Positions 16,060 through 24,928 of a stretch of 64,000 bases of DNA are shown one piece after another (position 1 is the stretch's first letter; every line of letters starts with the position of its first letter). Under the pieces are notes generated by a model that did not search any database, was not told where the DNA came from, and was given only the letters and a program-made list of their open reading frames with translations. The stretch is taken from assembly GCA_003246295.1 (NCBI GenBank), contig QKAS01000032.1, positions 186,001-250,000 of the forward strand. The letters run 5' to 3'. This DNA comes from Clostridia bacterium (lineage in GTDB: Bacteria; Bacillota; Clostridia; Lachnospirales; Lachnospiraceae). The position numbers were made by a program, and so were the translations under genes.

Positions 16060-17391
16060 TCACATTCTTCTTAGTTGTTTAAGATTTAAAACCACTGTAA
16101 TGAGGAAGGAAGCAAAATCTGCAATAGGGACTGCAAAGAACAATCCGTATAAACCAAATAGATTTCCAAGAATCAGCATCATTGGAATCAGTATTATAAT
16201 TTGTCTGAGCAGAATTAAAAAACTTGCCATTCGGATCATCCCGATACATTGAAAAAAATTAGCTCTCATGATTTGTATTCCAATGACTGGAAGACATATG
16301 AACCAAATTTTCAATGCATCTGTTCCAAGTTGCACAACAGCTACTTCTTGATTGAACATAAAAATAATATCTGTTGTGAAAAACTCTACTGCAATAAAAC
16401 CAGCAATTGCAATCATACTCGCACCAATCGAAGACAGACGCAATGTTTCCTTGATACGTTTATATTGATGTGCGCCGTAGTTATAAGAAATCAAAGGTTG
16501 TTGTCCCTGCATGATTCCAGTAATTGGCATAAGAATCAGTGTCTGCACACTCGTAACGATTCCGATGGTTGATAATGCAACGTCTCCACCAAATCGACTT
16601 AGCAACATGTTTAAAATAATATTTAGAATGCTGTTTGATATCTGCATGAAAAATACCGGTATCCCCGTTCTGATCAGATCCATGGCATATTCTGTTTTTA
16701 ACTTTAATAAGTCAATTGTCAGTCTTATTGTTGATCTCTTACCAAACAAAAATACTAATTGCCATACCGCACTTAAGAATTGTCCTCCAATCGTTGCAAG
16801 TGCCGCTCCCTGCATGCCCATACCCATTCTGATAATCAGGATATAGTCAAATATGATATTAAATCCTGCCCCAATCAGCTGACTAACCATTGCATTTTTA
16901 GGATTTCCCTGTGCCCTGGAAAAATTATTGCCTGAGATTGCAATACATTGAAATACGCACCCATATAAAATGATACTTAGATAACTGGCTGCATATGGAT
17001 AAACAGCTTCACTTGCTCCCATGAATCTTAATATCGGTTCCATAAAAAGATTTCCAAGCACCATAATCAAAATTCCAAAAACAGTGGTCAGCGTCAAAGC
17101 ATTTCCCATAAACAGTCCGGCTTTTTCCTGATTTTTTTCACCAAGTGAAATAGAAAATCTGGTAGCCCCTCCTACTCCAATCATCAGGCTGACCGCCATG
17201 ACGACCAATGTGACCGGATAACTGACTGTTATACCTGCAAGACCAAGAGAACCAAGCTCAGGAACATTTCCAATAAAAATCCTATCAACAATATTATAAA
17301 TTGCATTGACTAACATACCAATTACCGCTGGTACACTAAATTCCACTAAAAGCGGTAATATCTTTTTTTCTTCCATTTTATTTGAATTCAT
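16060..17391 (-). CDS. MATE family multidrug efflux transporter
   Basis: A 12-helix secondary transporter of 443 aa. It shows the MATE layout: NKMEEKKILPLLVEFSVPAVIGMLVNAIYNIVDRIFIG at the start, and the second-half repeat beginning LIRTGIPVFFMQISNSILNIILNMLL. MATE pumps export drugs or metabolites against Na+ or H+. The ATG at 17391 follows GGAGGCATCC and lies inside the end of the marR gene (14-nt overlap), so the two are translationally coupled. A MarR repressor with its own operator therefore controls the pump. Confidence 0.95.
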   Translation of the reverse strand: MNSNKMEEKKILPLLVEFSVPAVIGMLVNAIYNIVDRIFIGNVPELGSLGLAGITVSYPVTLVVMAVSLMIGVGGATRFSISLGEKNQEKAGLFMGNALTLTTVFGILIMVLGNLFMEPILRFMGASEAVYPYAASYLSIILYGCVFQCIAISGNNFSRAQGNPKNAMVSQLIGAGFNIIFDYILIIRMGMGMQGAALATIGGQFLSAVWQLVFLFGKRSTIRLTIDLLKLKTEYAMDLIRTGIPVFFMQISNSILNIILNMLLSRFGGDVALSTIGIVTSVQTLILMPITGIMQGQQPLISYNYGAHQYKRIKETLRLSSIGASMIAIAGFIAVEFFTTDIIFMFNQEVAVVQLGTDALKIWFICLPVIGIQIMRANFFQCIGMIRMASFLILLRQIIILIPMMLILGNLFGLYGLFFAVPIADFASFLITVVLNLKQLRRM

Positions 17392-17815
17392 GGATGCCTC
17401 CAACGTTCTTTGTTATTTTTTCCAGCATACATCGTAGTGTATGCTCTTCTTCTTTTGTAAAATCCAAAAGCATTTGCTGATTGTGTTTTTCAAAGACAGT
17501 CTCTATCACTGGCAGCATTGATTTTCCATCCATTGTTAGTTCCACATAAGCAAATCGTCTGTCCTCATTGGATATTTCCTTTTTAATATATCCTTTTTTT
17601 ATGAGGTTTTGCAGCATTCTGGTGACTGCGCTTTTATCAATATACATCTGTTTCACAAGATCATCCTGTAATAGTTTCCCTTGGTGATTTAATATCAGCA
17701 AAATTCGTGCATCTGCATGCGTCAGCTCTACTTTTTTAAGTTCTGCAGATACGTTGCTACGGTTTCTATTTACGATATAATTTAAAATTCTGGCAATTCG
17801 ATATTCTTGTTCCAT
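17378..17815 (-). CDS. MarR family transcriptional regulator
   Basis: 145 aa with the winged-helix core: LTHADARILLILNHQGKLLQDDLVKQMYIDKSAVTRMLQNLIKKGYI and the wing EISNEDRRFAYVELTMDGK. It has dimerisation helices at both ends. MarR proteins repress linked efflux genes and let go when a ligand binds. It is first in the operon with the MATE pump, and a palindrome overlaps the -35 of its promoter. The ligand is unknown. Confidence 0.93.
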   Translation of the reverse strand: MEQEYRIARILNYIVNRNRSNVSAELKKVELTHADARILLILNHQGKLLQDDLVKQMYIDKSAVTRMLQNLIKKGYIKKEISNEDRRFAYVELTMDGKSMLPVIETVFEKHNQQMLLDFTKEEEHTLRCMLEKITKNVGGIHEFK

Positions 17816-17861
17816 TTATATTTTCCATCCATCCGATATAAAGTATTTTAAAGGTAACGTA

Positions 17862-17892
17862 AGTATATTCTCAATCAGTTGATATGTCAACT
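17862..17892 (-). promoter_or_regulatory. marR-MATE promoter with operator
   Basis: A perfect TTGACA (17885-17890), 17-nt spacer and TATACT (17862-17867). The 16-bp perfect palindrome AGTTGA-TATG-TCAACT (17877-17892) covers the -35 and is a likely MarR site. Confidence 0.75.
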
Positions 17893-17907
17893 ATACCTCC
17901 GTAAATA

Positions 17908-17932
17908 ATCCAGGTGAGATAATCACCTGGAT
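17908..17932 (-). terminator. Hairpin after the transglutaminase-like gene
   Basis: A perfect 10-bp stem, ATCCAGGTGA and TCACCTGGAT, with a 5-nt loop, 6 nt past the stop at 17938. The T-run after it is short (TTATTT). Confidence 0.7.
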
Positions 17933-17937
17933 CTGCC

Positions 17938-19470
17938 TTATTGAATACTAATATTATGTGTAATCAGATATCTTCCATCCTGCAAGGTTTCTATTGTAAT
18001 CTGCATCTGACAAGCACTGGCGCCAAGATCAACCATGGCACGTTCCAGATACCCTGATTTATATCCTTCATTTTGATGCATCTGATACCATTCCTGCATC
18101 AGGGCATCCCCTTCAAGAACATTTTGTATTGAATAACTTCCTGTTCCGCTTTGCATGATCTGTTGATAACACAGATTGAAATATTGCTCCAGACTACTTG
18201 CGATATACTCCTGTGTCACCCCGGTTTCCTCAAGACTCCTGTAAGTATAACCTGTTGCACTTTGATTATTTCCGATTGTATTTTCCTGGTTCCCGCTTGA
18301 TATCTCCAAATTTCTGAATTGTTGTCCGCTGCATGCAGGTAAGTATATCGATAACTCTTTTCTGATATGTGTTGCTGCAAAATCCTGATCTGTCTTATTA
18401 AAATACTCATATTCTGCACCAGGTGTATCATCCCAGGTCAGATCGACATTATAGTAGCCATCTTCCAATTTAACAATATTCCACGCATGGTTCTCTCCCG
18501 CATAACCGGTCACATAATAACAAGGAATCCCTAATCGCTGCATCAAATATTGAAATGCTCTCGCATATCCTGCACAGACGGTCAAGTCTGATACCAGACC
18601 ACTATATGCACTTTGATTCATTGGTGCACTGAGTTGATAAGTGATTGCTGATATCAATGCATTATGTACAAAACGTTCTTTCTCATAATCTGTTGACAGT
18701 CCTGTTGCCTGTGACAAAATTTCGTTCGCACTTTGTTCAAATTCCATCCTGGATGCTTCAATGTTATCAGCTGTTCTGTTAAACTGCAGTTTTATTTCTA
18801 TTAACTCTCCTGTTCTGCTAAATTTACCTGAATAAGCAGTATCAAGCCAGAATAGCTCGGGATGATCGTTATAAACTGCTGAAAAAACGTTTCGAATTTG
18901 GGCTACAGTAAGCGCCTGCACTGGCGCGAAAGATATCTGGAGCACATTTGCATTTGCATAAACCTGTTTGTATAATTGCTTTTCATTTTCATCCAGCATC
19001 TCATAATAAGGGTAAAACAATGGGTCAAAGGAAAGTCCTTCTCCAGTTTCACCCTTACTAAGCTGTTCTTTGAGCTGTTCCTCTGTCGTTTCATCAATCT
19101 GCTCTTCTTTGCTCTGAACAGGCTGATATCCTGACTTTCCTGCCACATCTTCTGGCACAACAATAGCTTCTTCATCAGGAACTTCATATGTATTTTGATT
19201 CTGTGTTCCATTGTTCTCCTGGTCTGACGGCTGTATAGAATTTTCTGTCACTGTCATATCATGATTAAGTACAGAATCATCAGATAATCCTTCTGTTTCC
19301 GGGTCATCTACCTGAATCGCAAGCGATAGATCACTTTGTTCCTGATTATGGTATAACAGCGATGCTATTTTACTTGTCAGATCTGGATTAACACCGGTCA
19401 TTAGAATAAGTCCGGTTAGCAAAAACAATATTATTATTAAAATAACAATTAATTTATTCAATAATTTCAT
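17938..19470 (-). CDS. Membrane-anchored transglutaminase-like protein
   Basis: 510 aa. A hydrophobic anchor or uncleaved signal (residues 5-27) is followed by a Glu/Gln/Asn-rich linker (30-130), a middle region of unknown fold and a transglutaminase-like domain. The papain-type triad is visible: Cys in LTVCAGYARAFQYLMQRLGIPCYYVTGY, His in ENHAWNIVKL and Asp in YNVDLTWDD. The protein is predicted to sit outside the membrane, where such domains act as cysteine proteases or crosslinkers. The substrate is unknown. The ATG at 19470 is chosen because GAGGAAC lies at normal spacing; an in-frame GTG exists at 19485. An extended -10 (19501-19509) gives it its own promoter. Confidence 0.85.
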   Translation of the reverse strand: MKLLNKLIVILIIILFLLTGLILMTGVNPDLTSKIASLLYHNQEQSDLSLAIQVDDPETEGLSDDSVLNHDMTVTENSIQPSDQENNGTQNQNTYEVPDEEAIVVPEDVAGKSGYQPVQSKEEQIDETTEEQLKEQLSKGETGEGLSFDPLFYPYYEMLDENEKQLYKQVYANANVLQISFAPVQALTVAQIRNVFSAVYNDHPELFWLDTAYSGKFSRTGELIEIKLQFNRTADNIEASRMEFEQSANEILSQATGLSTDYEKERFVHNALISAITYQLSAPMNQSAYSGLVSDLTVCAGYARAFQYLMQRLGIPCYYVTGYAGENHAWNIVKLEDGYYNVDLTWDDTPGAEYEYFNKTDQDFAATHIRKELSIYLPACSGQQFRNLEISSGNQENTIGNNQSATGYTYRSLEETGVTQEYIASSLEQYFNLCYQQIMQSGTGSYSIQNVLEGDALMQEWYQMHQNEGYKSGYLERAMVDLGASACQMQITIETLQDGRYLITHNISIQ

Positions 19471-19500
19471 AATTAAGTTCCTCACATAATTTTGAACTTA

Positions 19501-19524
19501 ATCATACCAAATAAACGATCGTTT
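19501..19524 (-). promoter_or_regulatory. Extended -10 promoter and palindrome
   Basis: On the minus strand TGGTATGAT (19501-19509) is an extended -10, 31 nt before the transglutaminase-like gene. Just upstream lies the perfect 12-bp palindrome AAACGATCGTTT (19513-19524), in spacer position, a possible operator. Confidence 0.4.
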
Positions 19525-19571
19525 TACTAGCAAATTTCACAGCTCAGACCAAGTCAGTTCTCCCAGATATT

Positions 19572-21515
19572 CTATTTTTTTTCTGGAATCCAGACACGCA
19601 TCTGATTCAGGCCTCTGTTTCCCCATGTGTAATAAGGAATCATTCGAATTGTTGTTTCTTTCTGTATTGGTCTGTCGTACGTATATAATTCATCATCCAC
19701 CGAGGTTTTGTAACCTTCTACATCAATACCCAGAACATTCCCCAGTTCATTCACTATAACTTCTGATACATTCCCCTCTTCTTTAACAGAGAGCGCAAGG
19801 ACATCTCCATCATTATCTACTCCCTCAGCACAATAAATCAGAGGTCCTCTCGAAAATGTTACTTTACCAGAATCTGCATTTAACTTTTCTGATGGGAAAA
19901 TTTTACGGACACTAAGATCAAGCGCAAGTGTAATCACATCATCTTTTGTAAACGCTCGATTGATATAAACATAGCCATCTATAGGACTAAGCTCAAATTT
20001 TTCTCCATTTAATAAAATCTGTGTTCCTTTGCTCCATGATGGAATTCTAATTGCCAACTGCATTTCCATCGCCAATTCATCTGGTATAAACTGGTACTGT
20101 ACTTTATCATCGTAAGGATAATTCGTTACCACTTTGATTTTTCCACGGACCTGCTCGTTAATCTGCAAGGTACCGCCCAAAAACAAGTGAGAATAGACCG
20201 TTTTTCCTTCCTGACTCCAAGCATATTTTCCTATCGAAGTGAGCAGTCTTGCAACATTTGGCGGGCAACAGGCACATGCAAACCATTTTGGACGTTGTGG
20301 TAATGCATGTTTATGTGTTTTTACTTCTCCTGATATTCCCGGTATGACTTCCAGCGGATTGACATAGAAAAACTTTCTTCCATCCATCTGCATCCCTGCA
20401 AGTACACAATTGTAAAGAGCTCTCTCCATAATGTCGCTATACTTTCTGTTTTTCTCCAGATCTAACATTCTGCGAGCAAAGAAAATCAGTCCAATGGAGG
20501 CACATGTCTCTGCATATGCTGTATCGTTTGGCAAATGATAATCTGTTGTAAAAGCTTCTCCTTCGTATGCTGATCCGATTGCTCCAGTTACATACATTCT
20601 TTGCTGCGTAATATTATCCCATAACACACGACATGCATCCATAAGTTCCTGATCCTTAGATTCTTTTGCGACATCTGCCATACCTGAATAAAGGTACACT
20701 GCTCTCACAGCATGTCCTACCGCTTTTTTCTGTTCCCTTACTGGAACATGGCACTGCGTATATTCTCTGTCTTCACAATCATTGCCCCAGACTGTCCAAG
20801 GATATTTTTCACTTTCTTTCACATAAAAATCACGATCCACACCCCTACAGTTCACAAAATGCTCTGCCAGTTCTTTATATTTATGGTTATCTGTATATCT
20901 GTACAATCTCATTAATGCAAGTTCTACCTCTGGATGCCCTGGGTAACCTTCTACTTGATCTATTACAAAACGTTGATAAATGTGATCACTCATACGGCAC
21001 ATAATCTCAAGTAGTTTTTCTTTTCCTGTACATTCTGCATAAGCTACTGCTGCTTCAATCATATGACCTGCACAATAGAGTTCATGTGCTTCCTCCAGAT
21101 TTGTCCACCTTTTTTCTGGTGACTTCACTGTAAAATAAGTATTCAGATAACCATCTTTATGTTGTGCTCTTCCAATCAGATCAATCATTTCATCGCATCT
21201 TGTTTCTAATTCAGGGTCCGGCGCTTTTAATAACGAATATGCTGCAGCTTCCAGCCATTTTGCCACATCACTGTCCTGAAAAACCATTCCATAAAATTCT
21301 TCCTCACATTTTCCAGTTTCGATCATAGCTGCTGCTGCTCTGAAATTATCAATTGCATGGCTTTTTTCAGCATCTTCAATTTCATCACGTAATGCTTTTT
21401 CCTGATAAGGAATTACGACCTGTCTGATCAGTTTTTCATAGTTTCCAATGAAGCTGTCATCCAGGCTAAACTCCTTTAAGCCAAAACTTTCTTTCTCAAA
21501 ATGTTTTTCTTTCAT
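19572..21515 (-). CDS. Glycoside hydrolase family 127 (beta-L-arabinofuranosidase type)
   Basis: 647 aa, cytoplasmic because there is no signal peptide, and a good match to GH127 (PF07944). The start region FSLDDSFIGNYEKLIRQVVIPYQ, the (alpha/alpha)6 barrel blocks DGYLNTYF and HELYCAGHMIEAAVA, and the zinc/cysteine catalytic area are present: YAETCASIG (Glu and Cys ligands) and ACACCPPNVARLL (nucleophile Cys). Characterised members such as HypBA1 release L-arabinose from plant glycans or hydroxyproline-linked sugars. The exact sugar is not certain. GGAGGTACCAA precedes either GTG 21518 or ATG 21515. The AraC regulator is divergent, 136 nt away, and probably controls it. Confidence 0.9.
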   Translation of the reverse strand: MKEKHFEKESFGLKEFSLDDSFIGNYEKLIRQVVIPYQEKALRDEIEDAEKSHAIDNFRAAAAMIETGKCEEEFYGMVFQDSDVAKWLEAAAYSLLKAPDPELETRCDEMIDLIGRAQHKDGYLNTYFTVKSPEKRWTNLEEAHELYCAGHMIEAAVAYAECTGKEKLLEIMCRMSDHIYQRFVIDQVEGYPGHPEVELALMRLYRYTDNHKYKELAEHFVNCRGVDRDFYVKESEKYPWTVWGNDCEDREYTQCHVPVREQKKAVGHAVRAVYLYSGMADVAKESKDQELMDACRVLWDNITQQRMYVTGAIGSAYEGEAFTTDYHLPNDTAYAETCASIGLIFFARRMLDLEKNRKYSDIMERALYNCVLAGMQMDGRKFFYVNPLEVIPGISGEVKTHKHALPQRPKWFACACCPPNVARLLTSIGKYAWSQEGKTVYSHLFLGGTLQINEQVRGKIKVVTNYPYDDKVQYQFIPDELAMEMQLAIRIPSWSKGTQILLNGEKFELSPIDGYVYINRAFTKDDVITLALDLSVRKIFPSEKLNADSGKVTFSRGPLIYCAEGVDNDGDVLALSVKEEGNVSEVIVNELGNVLGIDVEGYKTSVDDELYTYDRPIQKETTIRMIPYYTWGNRGLNQMRVWIPEKK

Positions 21516-21518
21516 CAC

Positions 21519-21651
21519 TTGGTACCTCCTGCATAATTAGTGTATAAAACATTGGACATCAATTCTCATTTGTTCTATTATAGTTATAATTATAAGTGTT
21601 ATATGATTCTATTCAACATACACAAATATATAAAAGGTGGAATATTCTTAT
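21519..21651. promoter_or_regulatory. Divergent control region between GH127 and araC-type genes
   Basis: AT-rich spacer between two divergent genes. On the plus strand TTGGAC at about 21552 is followed after 18 nt by TATTAT. On the minus strand TTGATG with a 17-nt spacer to TAATTA is possible. No clear palindrome is visible; AraC sites are often direct repeats that are hard to see by eye. Confidence 0.35.
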
Positions 21652-22536
21652 ATGAGATTTTTTTATACCAATGCGAACATGCCATTAAATTATGTAACCT
21701 GTGGTAATTTGATCAGTCAGGATGGATTTTTACATCTGCGCCGTAACTTCTATGTAAACGTTCTAATTCTGGTACAGGAAGGTACTCTTTATATCTCTCA
21801 AAATGAAGTTCGTCATTGTATTGGGCCAAATGAATATTTATTGCTTCGTGCAGGCGAAGAGCATTTTGGCTATCAGCCTTCTGACGGAAAATTATCCTAT
21901 CTCTGGGTTCATTTTACAATGAATGAAGCAGAACTGAGAACAATTCATGATTATGAACTTGATACTATGATTACCACAATACTAAATCCTTCTGCCAATC
22001 AACAGTATCTTTTACCAGAGCATGGAAATATCGCTTTAACAAAACGAGCACCTCTACTGTTTCACCAGCTTATGGATCTTTCTCATCAGGATATGCTCTA
22101 TTCTCCTTCTATTCTGGACTATGCTTTAAGTCTCCTGATAATGGAACTAACACAAGAACTGATTGAGATGCATTTTCATATAAAAAATAATGTACCACCT
22201 GTCATCGCACAGATTATGGAGTGGATTAAGATCAATTATTACAAACAGATTACCGTTTCAGATGTAGCGTTTGAATTTGGATATAATCCTGATTACCTGT
22301 CTTCCCTGTTCCATAAGACAATAGGCATCACATTAATGCAGTACATAAGAAAAACGAGAATTGATATTTCAAAAACTCTTTTGTCCAGTTATGATCTTTC
22401 CATAAAACAAGCCGCATTTTCATGCGGCTTCACAGATGAGAAATATTTTATGAAAACATTTCGTATCCTTGAAGGTATGACACCATCACAATACAAAAAA
22501 GCATTTTCAAAAAAACGTCTCAATGAACAAAAATAA
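21652..22536 (+). CDS. AraC family transcriptional regulator
   Basis: 294 aa. The N-terminal half (about 1-170) is a cupin-like sugar-sensing domain (LILVQEGTLYISQNEVRHCIGPNEYLLLRAGEEHFG). The C-terminal 100 residues hold the twin helix-turn-helix domain of AraC/XylS: ISVSDVAFEFGYNPDYLSSLFHK-like first HTH and LSIKQAAFSCGFTDEKYFMKTFRILEGMTPSQYKK second. The ATG at 21652 follows AAAAGGTGG; the in-frame GTG at 21637 is part of that site. It lies divergent to the GH127 gene, so it most likely activates that gene when its sugar is present. Confidence 0.93.
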   Translation: MRFFYTNANMPLNYVTCGNLISQDGFLHLRRNFYVNVLILVQEGTLYISQNEVRHCIGPNEYLLLRAGEEHFGYQPSDGKLSYLWVHFTMNEAELRTIHDYELDTMITTILNPSANQQYLLPEHGNIALTKRAPLLFHQLMDLSHQDMLYSPSILDYALSLLIMELTQELIEMHFHIKNNVPPVIAQIMEWIKINYYKQITVSDVAFEFGYNPDYLSSLFHKTIGITLMQYIRKTRIDISKTLLSSYDLSIKQAAFSCGFTDEKYFMKTFRILEGMTPSQYKKAFSKKRLNEQK

Positions 22537-22551
22537 TAATATAATCATAGT

Positions 22552-24483
22552 CTACTTAAGACCGCTCCATAAAGGTCTGTTAAAAGAAGAATTTTTAAGA
22601 TTTGATACCGGCTGTCTTCTTTGCTCTGAGATGCCGAAAATATCCCTTGAAAATTTTGAAGTACTTCCATTTTCAAATGTAAAAATATATAATTCCTGTT
22701 TTGCTCTGGTCATGCCAACATAAAAGAGCCTTCTTTCTTCTTCATAAAGACTAATTTCTTCCATGCTGTTGTTCCTTCCCTTAGGCTCTTCTAAGCCTGG
22801 AAGGACTCCTTCCAGTACGTCTGCCAGGTAGACTCTCTCATATTCCAGCCCTTTACTGGAATGTATGGTCGAAAGGATTAAATTTGCCTTTAAATCTGTC
22901 GTTCCCGCGCTCATAATCTCTTTTAATTCATTAAGTCTATGCAAAAATTCCTGGGGAGAAGCACTTTGGTCTCCAAGGATTTTTAAAATTTCTGCTTTTC
23001 CCTGATCCATATTTCGACTATCCATAAATTCCTGATATCCCATATAATGCAAGATTCGGTAAATCGCTTTCCCTGCATTTTCATGTAACATATTGTTAAA
23101 ATGCGTCAATAAGCTACGACATTGTTTCACAGAATACTGAGACAAATCACATTCTTCAAGTAACATTTCTATTAATGAATGCTCTCCCTTGTTATGATTG
23201 ATGGCATAGTCAGCTACTGCCTTGCTGATGCCTGCTCCCATCTTGTAGTAAATTCTAAGAAAGATATCTGCATCTGACTGATTCATAGCAAAAGATATAA
23301 AATCAGTCAGATCACGGACAACAGGATGCGAAAAAAATGTCATGTCTGTGTTTCGGATTCGATATGGAATTCCTTCTCTGCTCAAAACGTCAATCAAAGG
23401 AAGTGCACTTTCGTTATTTCTGTAAAGAATTGCAATCTCACGCTGACTCTCTCGTGCAACTTTCATCAGGTACTGAAACTGGTATTTCCTATTTTTCACT
23501 TCAATCTTTTTGACACATCCACCTGCTGTTTTCTTTGCGCACATGCGCTTCTTATGTCGATTCTGATTCGCCTGAATGAATTTGTCTGCTACTTTTACGA
23601 TTTCTTCCCTGCTTCTATAATTTGATTCCATATACAATATCTTTGCACCATGAAACCTCTTTTCAAATGTAATCAGTGCCTTCGGATATGCTGCACGAAA
23701 TCCATAGATACTCTGATCCTCATCACCTACCATAAAAAGATTCTGATGCTTCGACGACAGAAGCGCCAATATATCATGTTGAATTTTTGATGTATCCTGT
23801 GCTTCATCTACACAAATATAGTGATATTTGTCCTGAAAAAAATCTAAGACTTGTGGATATTGTTCCAGGATTTTAAGCGCATATACCATCTGATCATCAT
23901 AATCTATTTTTTGTAGTTTCTTCAACTCTTTGCAGTACAATTCATAGATACGTGGAAATTCTTCAATCCCAAAATCATGTTGTTTGATTTCTGTTTTTCC
24001 CATTCTCATATTTTTTACAAATGTAATTCCAGTCTGAATGAGCTTACAGTCATTTTCTGTTGCAAAGTTACCAGTCACTGTACGAAAGATACTTTGAATG
24101 ATTCCTGGAATTTCTTTATCTGCAACATCATAGACTGATTTTCCTGTGAGTTCACCAAAATATTGTAATATTTTATACGAAATACCATTTATGGTACGAA
24201 ATGTAAGTCTTTCAGAAACCTCAGATCCAAACTTTTTTTCAAAACGATTTTTCATATCCAGTGTGGCCGCTACAGTATAAGTCACTGTCAATATTTGCTC
24301 AGGTTTGATTCCTTTACAATGAATCATGTAGCCCAGACGGCTGACAAGAACTGTTGTTTTTCCACTTCCGGGTACAGCAAGCAGCAGGACGGCACCTTCG
24401 GTTTCCCTGACGGCGCTTTCCTGCTGTTGGTTCAAATTGATCTTATACTTGGTTTTAAATGTTTCATAAGTTAATGGTATCAT
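22552..24483 (-). CDS. UvrD/Rep-like superfamily 1 DNA helicase
   Basis: 643 aa, shorter than PcrA/UvrD (about 720-740). Helicase motifs are in order: Walker A AVPGSGKTTVL near the start, Walker B CVDEAQDTSKIQ, GDEDQSIYGFRAA (motif III), ESNYRSREEIV (IV), STIHSSKGLEYERVYL (V) and RRLFYVGMTRAKQELYIF (VI). It should unwind DNA 3' to 5', but a specific pathway is not shown. The start (GAGGCACA before the ATG) lies 20 nt inside the end of arsC, so it may be expressed from the ars promoter. This is an odd partner for arsenic genes. The gene converges on the araC-type gene with only 15 nt between them. Confidence 0.92.
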   Translation of the reverse strand: MIPLTYETFKTKYKINLNQQQESAVRETEGAVLLLAVPGSGKTTVLVSRLGYMIHCKGIKPEQILTVTYTVAATLDMKNRFEKKFGSEVSERLTFRTINGISYKILQYFGELTGKSVYDVADKEIPGIIQSIFRTVTGNFATENDCKLIQTGITFVKNMRMGKTEIKQHDFGIEEFPRIYELYCKELKKLQKIDYDDQMVYALKILEQYPQVLDFFQDKYHYICVDEAQDTSKIQHDILALLSSKHQNLFMVGDEDQSIYGFRAAYPKALITFEKRFHGAKILYMESNYRSREEIVKVADKFIQANQNRHKKRMCAKKTAGGCVKKIEVKNRKYQFQYLMKVARESQREIAILYRNNESALPLIDVLSREGIPYRIRNTDMTFFSHPVVRDLTDFISFAMNQSDADIFLRIYYKMGAGISKAVADYAINHNKGEHSLIEMLLEECDLSQYSVKQCRSLLTHFNNMLHENAGKAIYRILHYMGYQEFMDSRNMDQGKAEILKILGDQSASPQEFLHRLNELKEIMSAGTTDLKANLILSTIHSSKGLEYERVYLADVLEGVLPGLEEPKGRNNSMEEISLYEEERRLFYVGMTRAKQELYIFTFENGSTSKFSRDIFGISEQRRQPVSNLKNSSFNRPLWSGLK

Positions 24484-24907
24484 TGTGCCTCATTGTCAAT
24501 TTTAATCTATTTTTTAAATCAAGTATTTTTTCTTCTATCATCTGAATCGTTTTCTCAAATACTTCATCTGATTGTCCTGAAGGGTCATCTAGTCCCCAGT
24601 CTTCTCTCATTTTACATGGCATAGTCGGACAACTCACATTGCACCCCATTGTTACTACCACATCCGGATTTGGAATTTCTGCGATTAATTTATTCTTCTG
24701 TGTTAATTCCATATTGATTCCATAAATCTTCTTCATCAATCTGACTGCATCCGGATTAATATGATCCTTTAATTCGGTTCCTGCCGAATAGCTGTCAAAA
24801 ACATCTGCTGCAAGATGTTTACCGAGTGCTTCGGCAATCTGACTTCTGCACGAATTATGAACACAAATAAAAGCAACTTTTGGTTTGTTTATCGAATTTT
24901 CACTCAT
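24464..24907 (-). CDS. arsC: Arsenate reductase, thioredoxin-type (LMW phosphatase fold)
   Basis: Reduces arsenate to arsenite for export. The 147-aa protein has the LMW tyrosine-phosphatase loop CVHNSCR (Cys15 to Arg21), the DP motif in LDDPSGQSDEVFEKTI, and further Cys at 89, 93 and 97 (MGCNVSCPTMPC) that could act in the disulfide relay. This form is recycled by thioredoxin; a small thioredoxin-like gene lies in the neighbouring unit. Only 21 nt separate it from acr3. The start follows AGGAGAATTTAAA. Confidence 0.95.
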   Translation of the reverse strand: MSENSINKPKVAFICVHNSCRSQIAEALGKHLAADVFDSYSAGTELKDHINPDAVRLMKKIYGINMELTQKNKLIAEIPNPDVVVTMGCNVSCPTMPCKMREDWGLDDPSGQSDEVFEKTIQMIEEKILDLKNRLKLTMRHNDTINL

Positions 24908-24928
24908 TTTAAATTCTCCTCATCTGAT

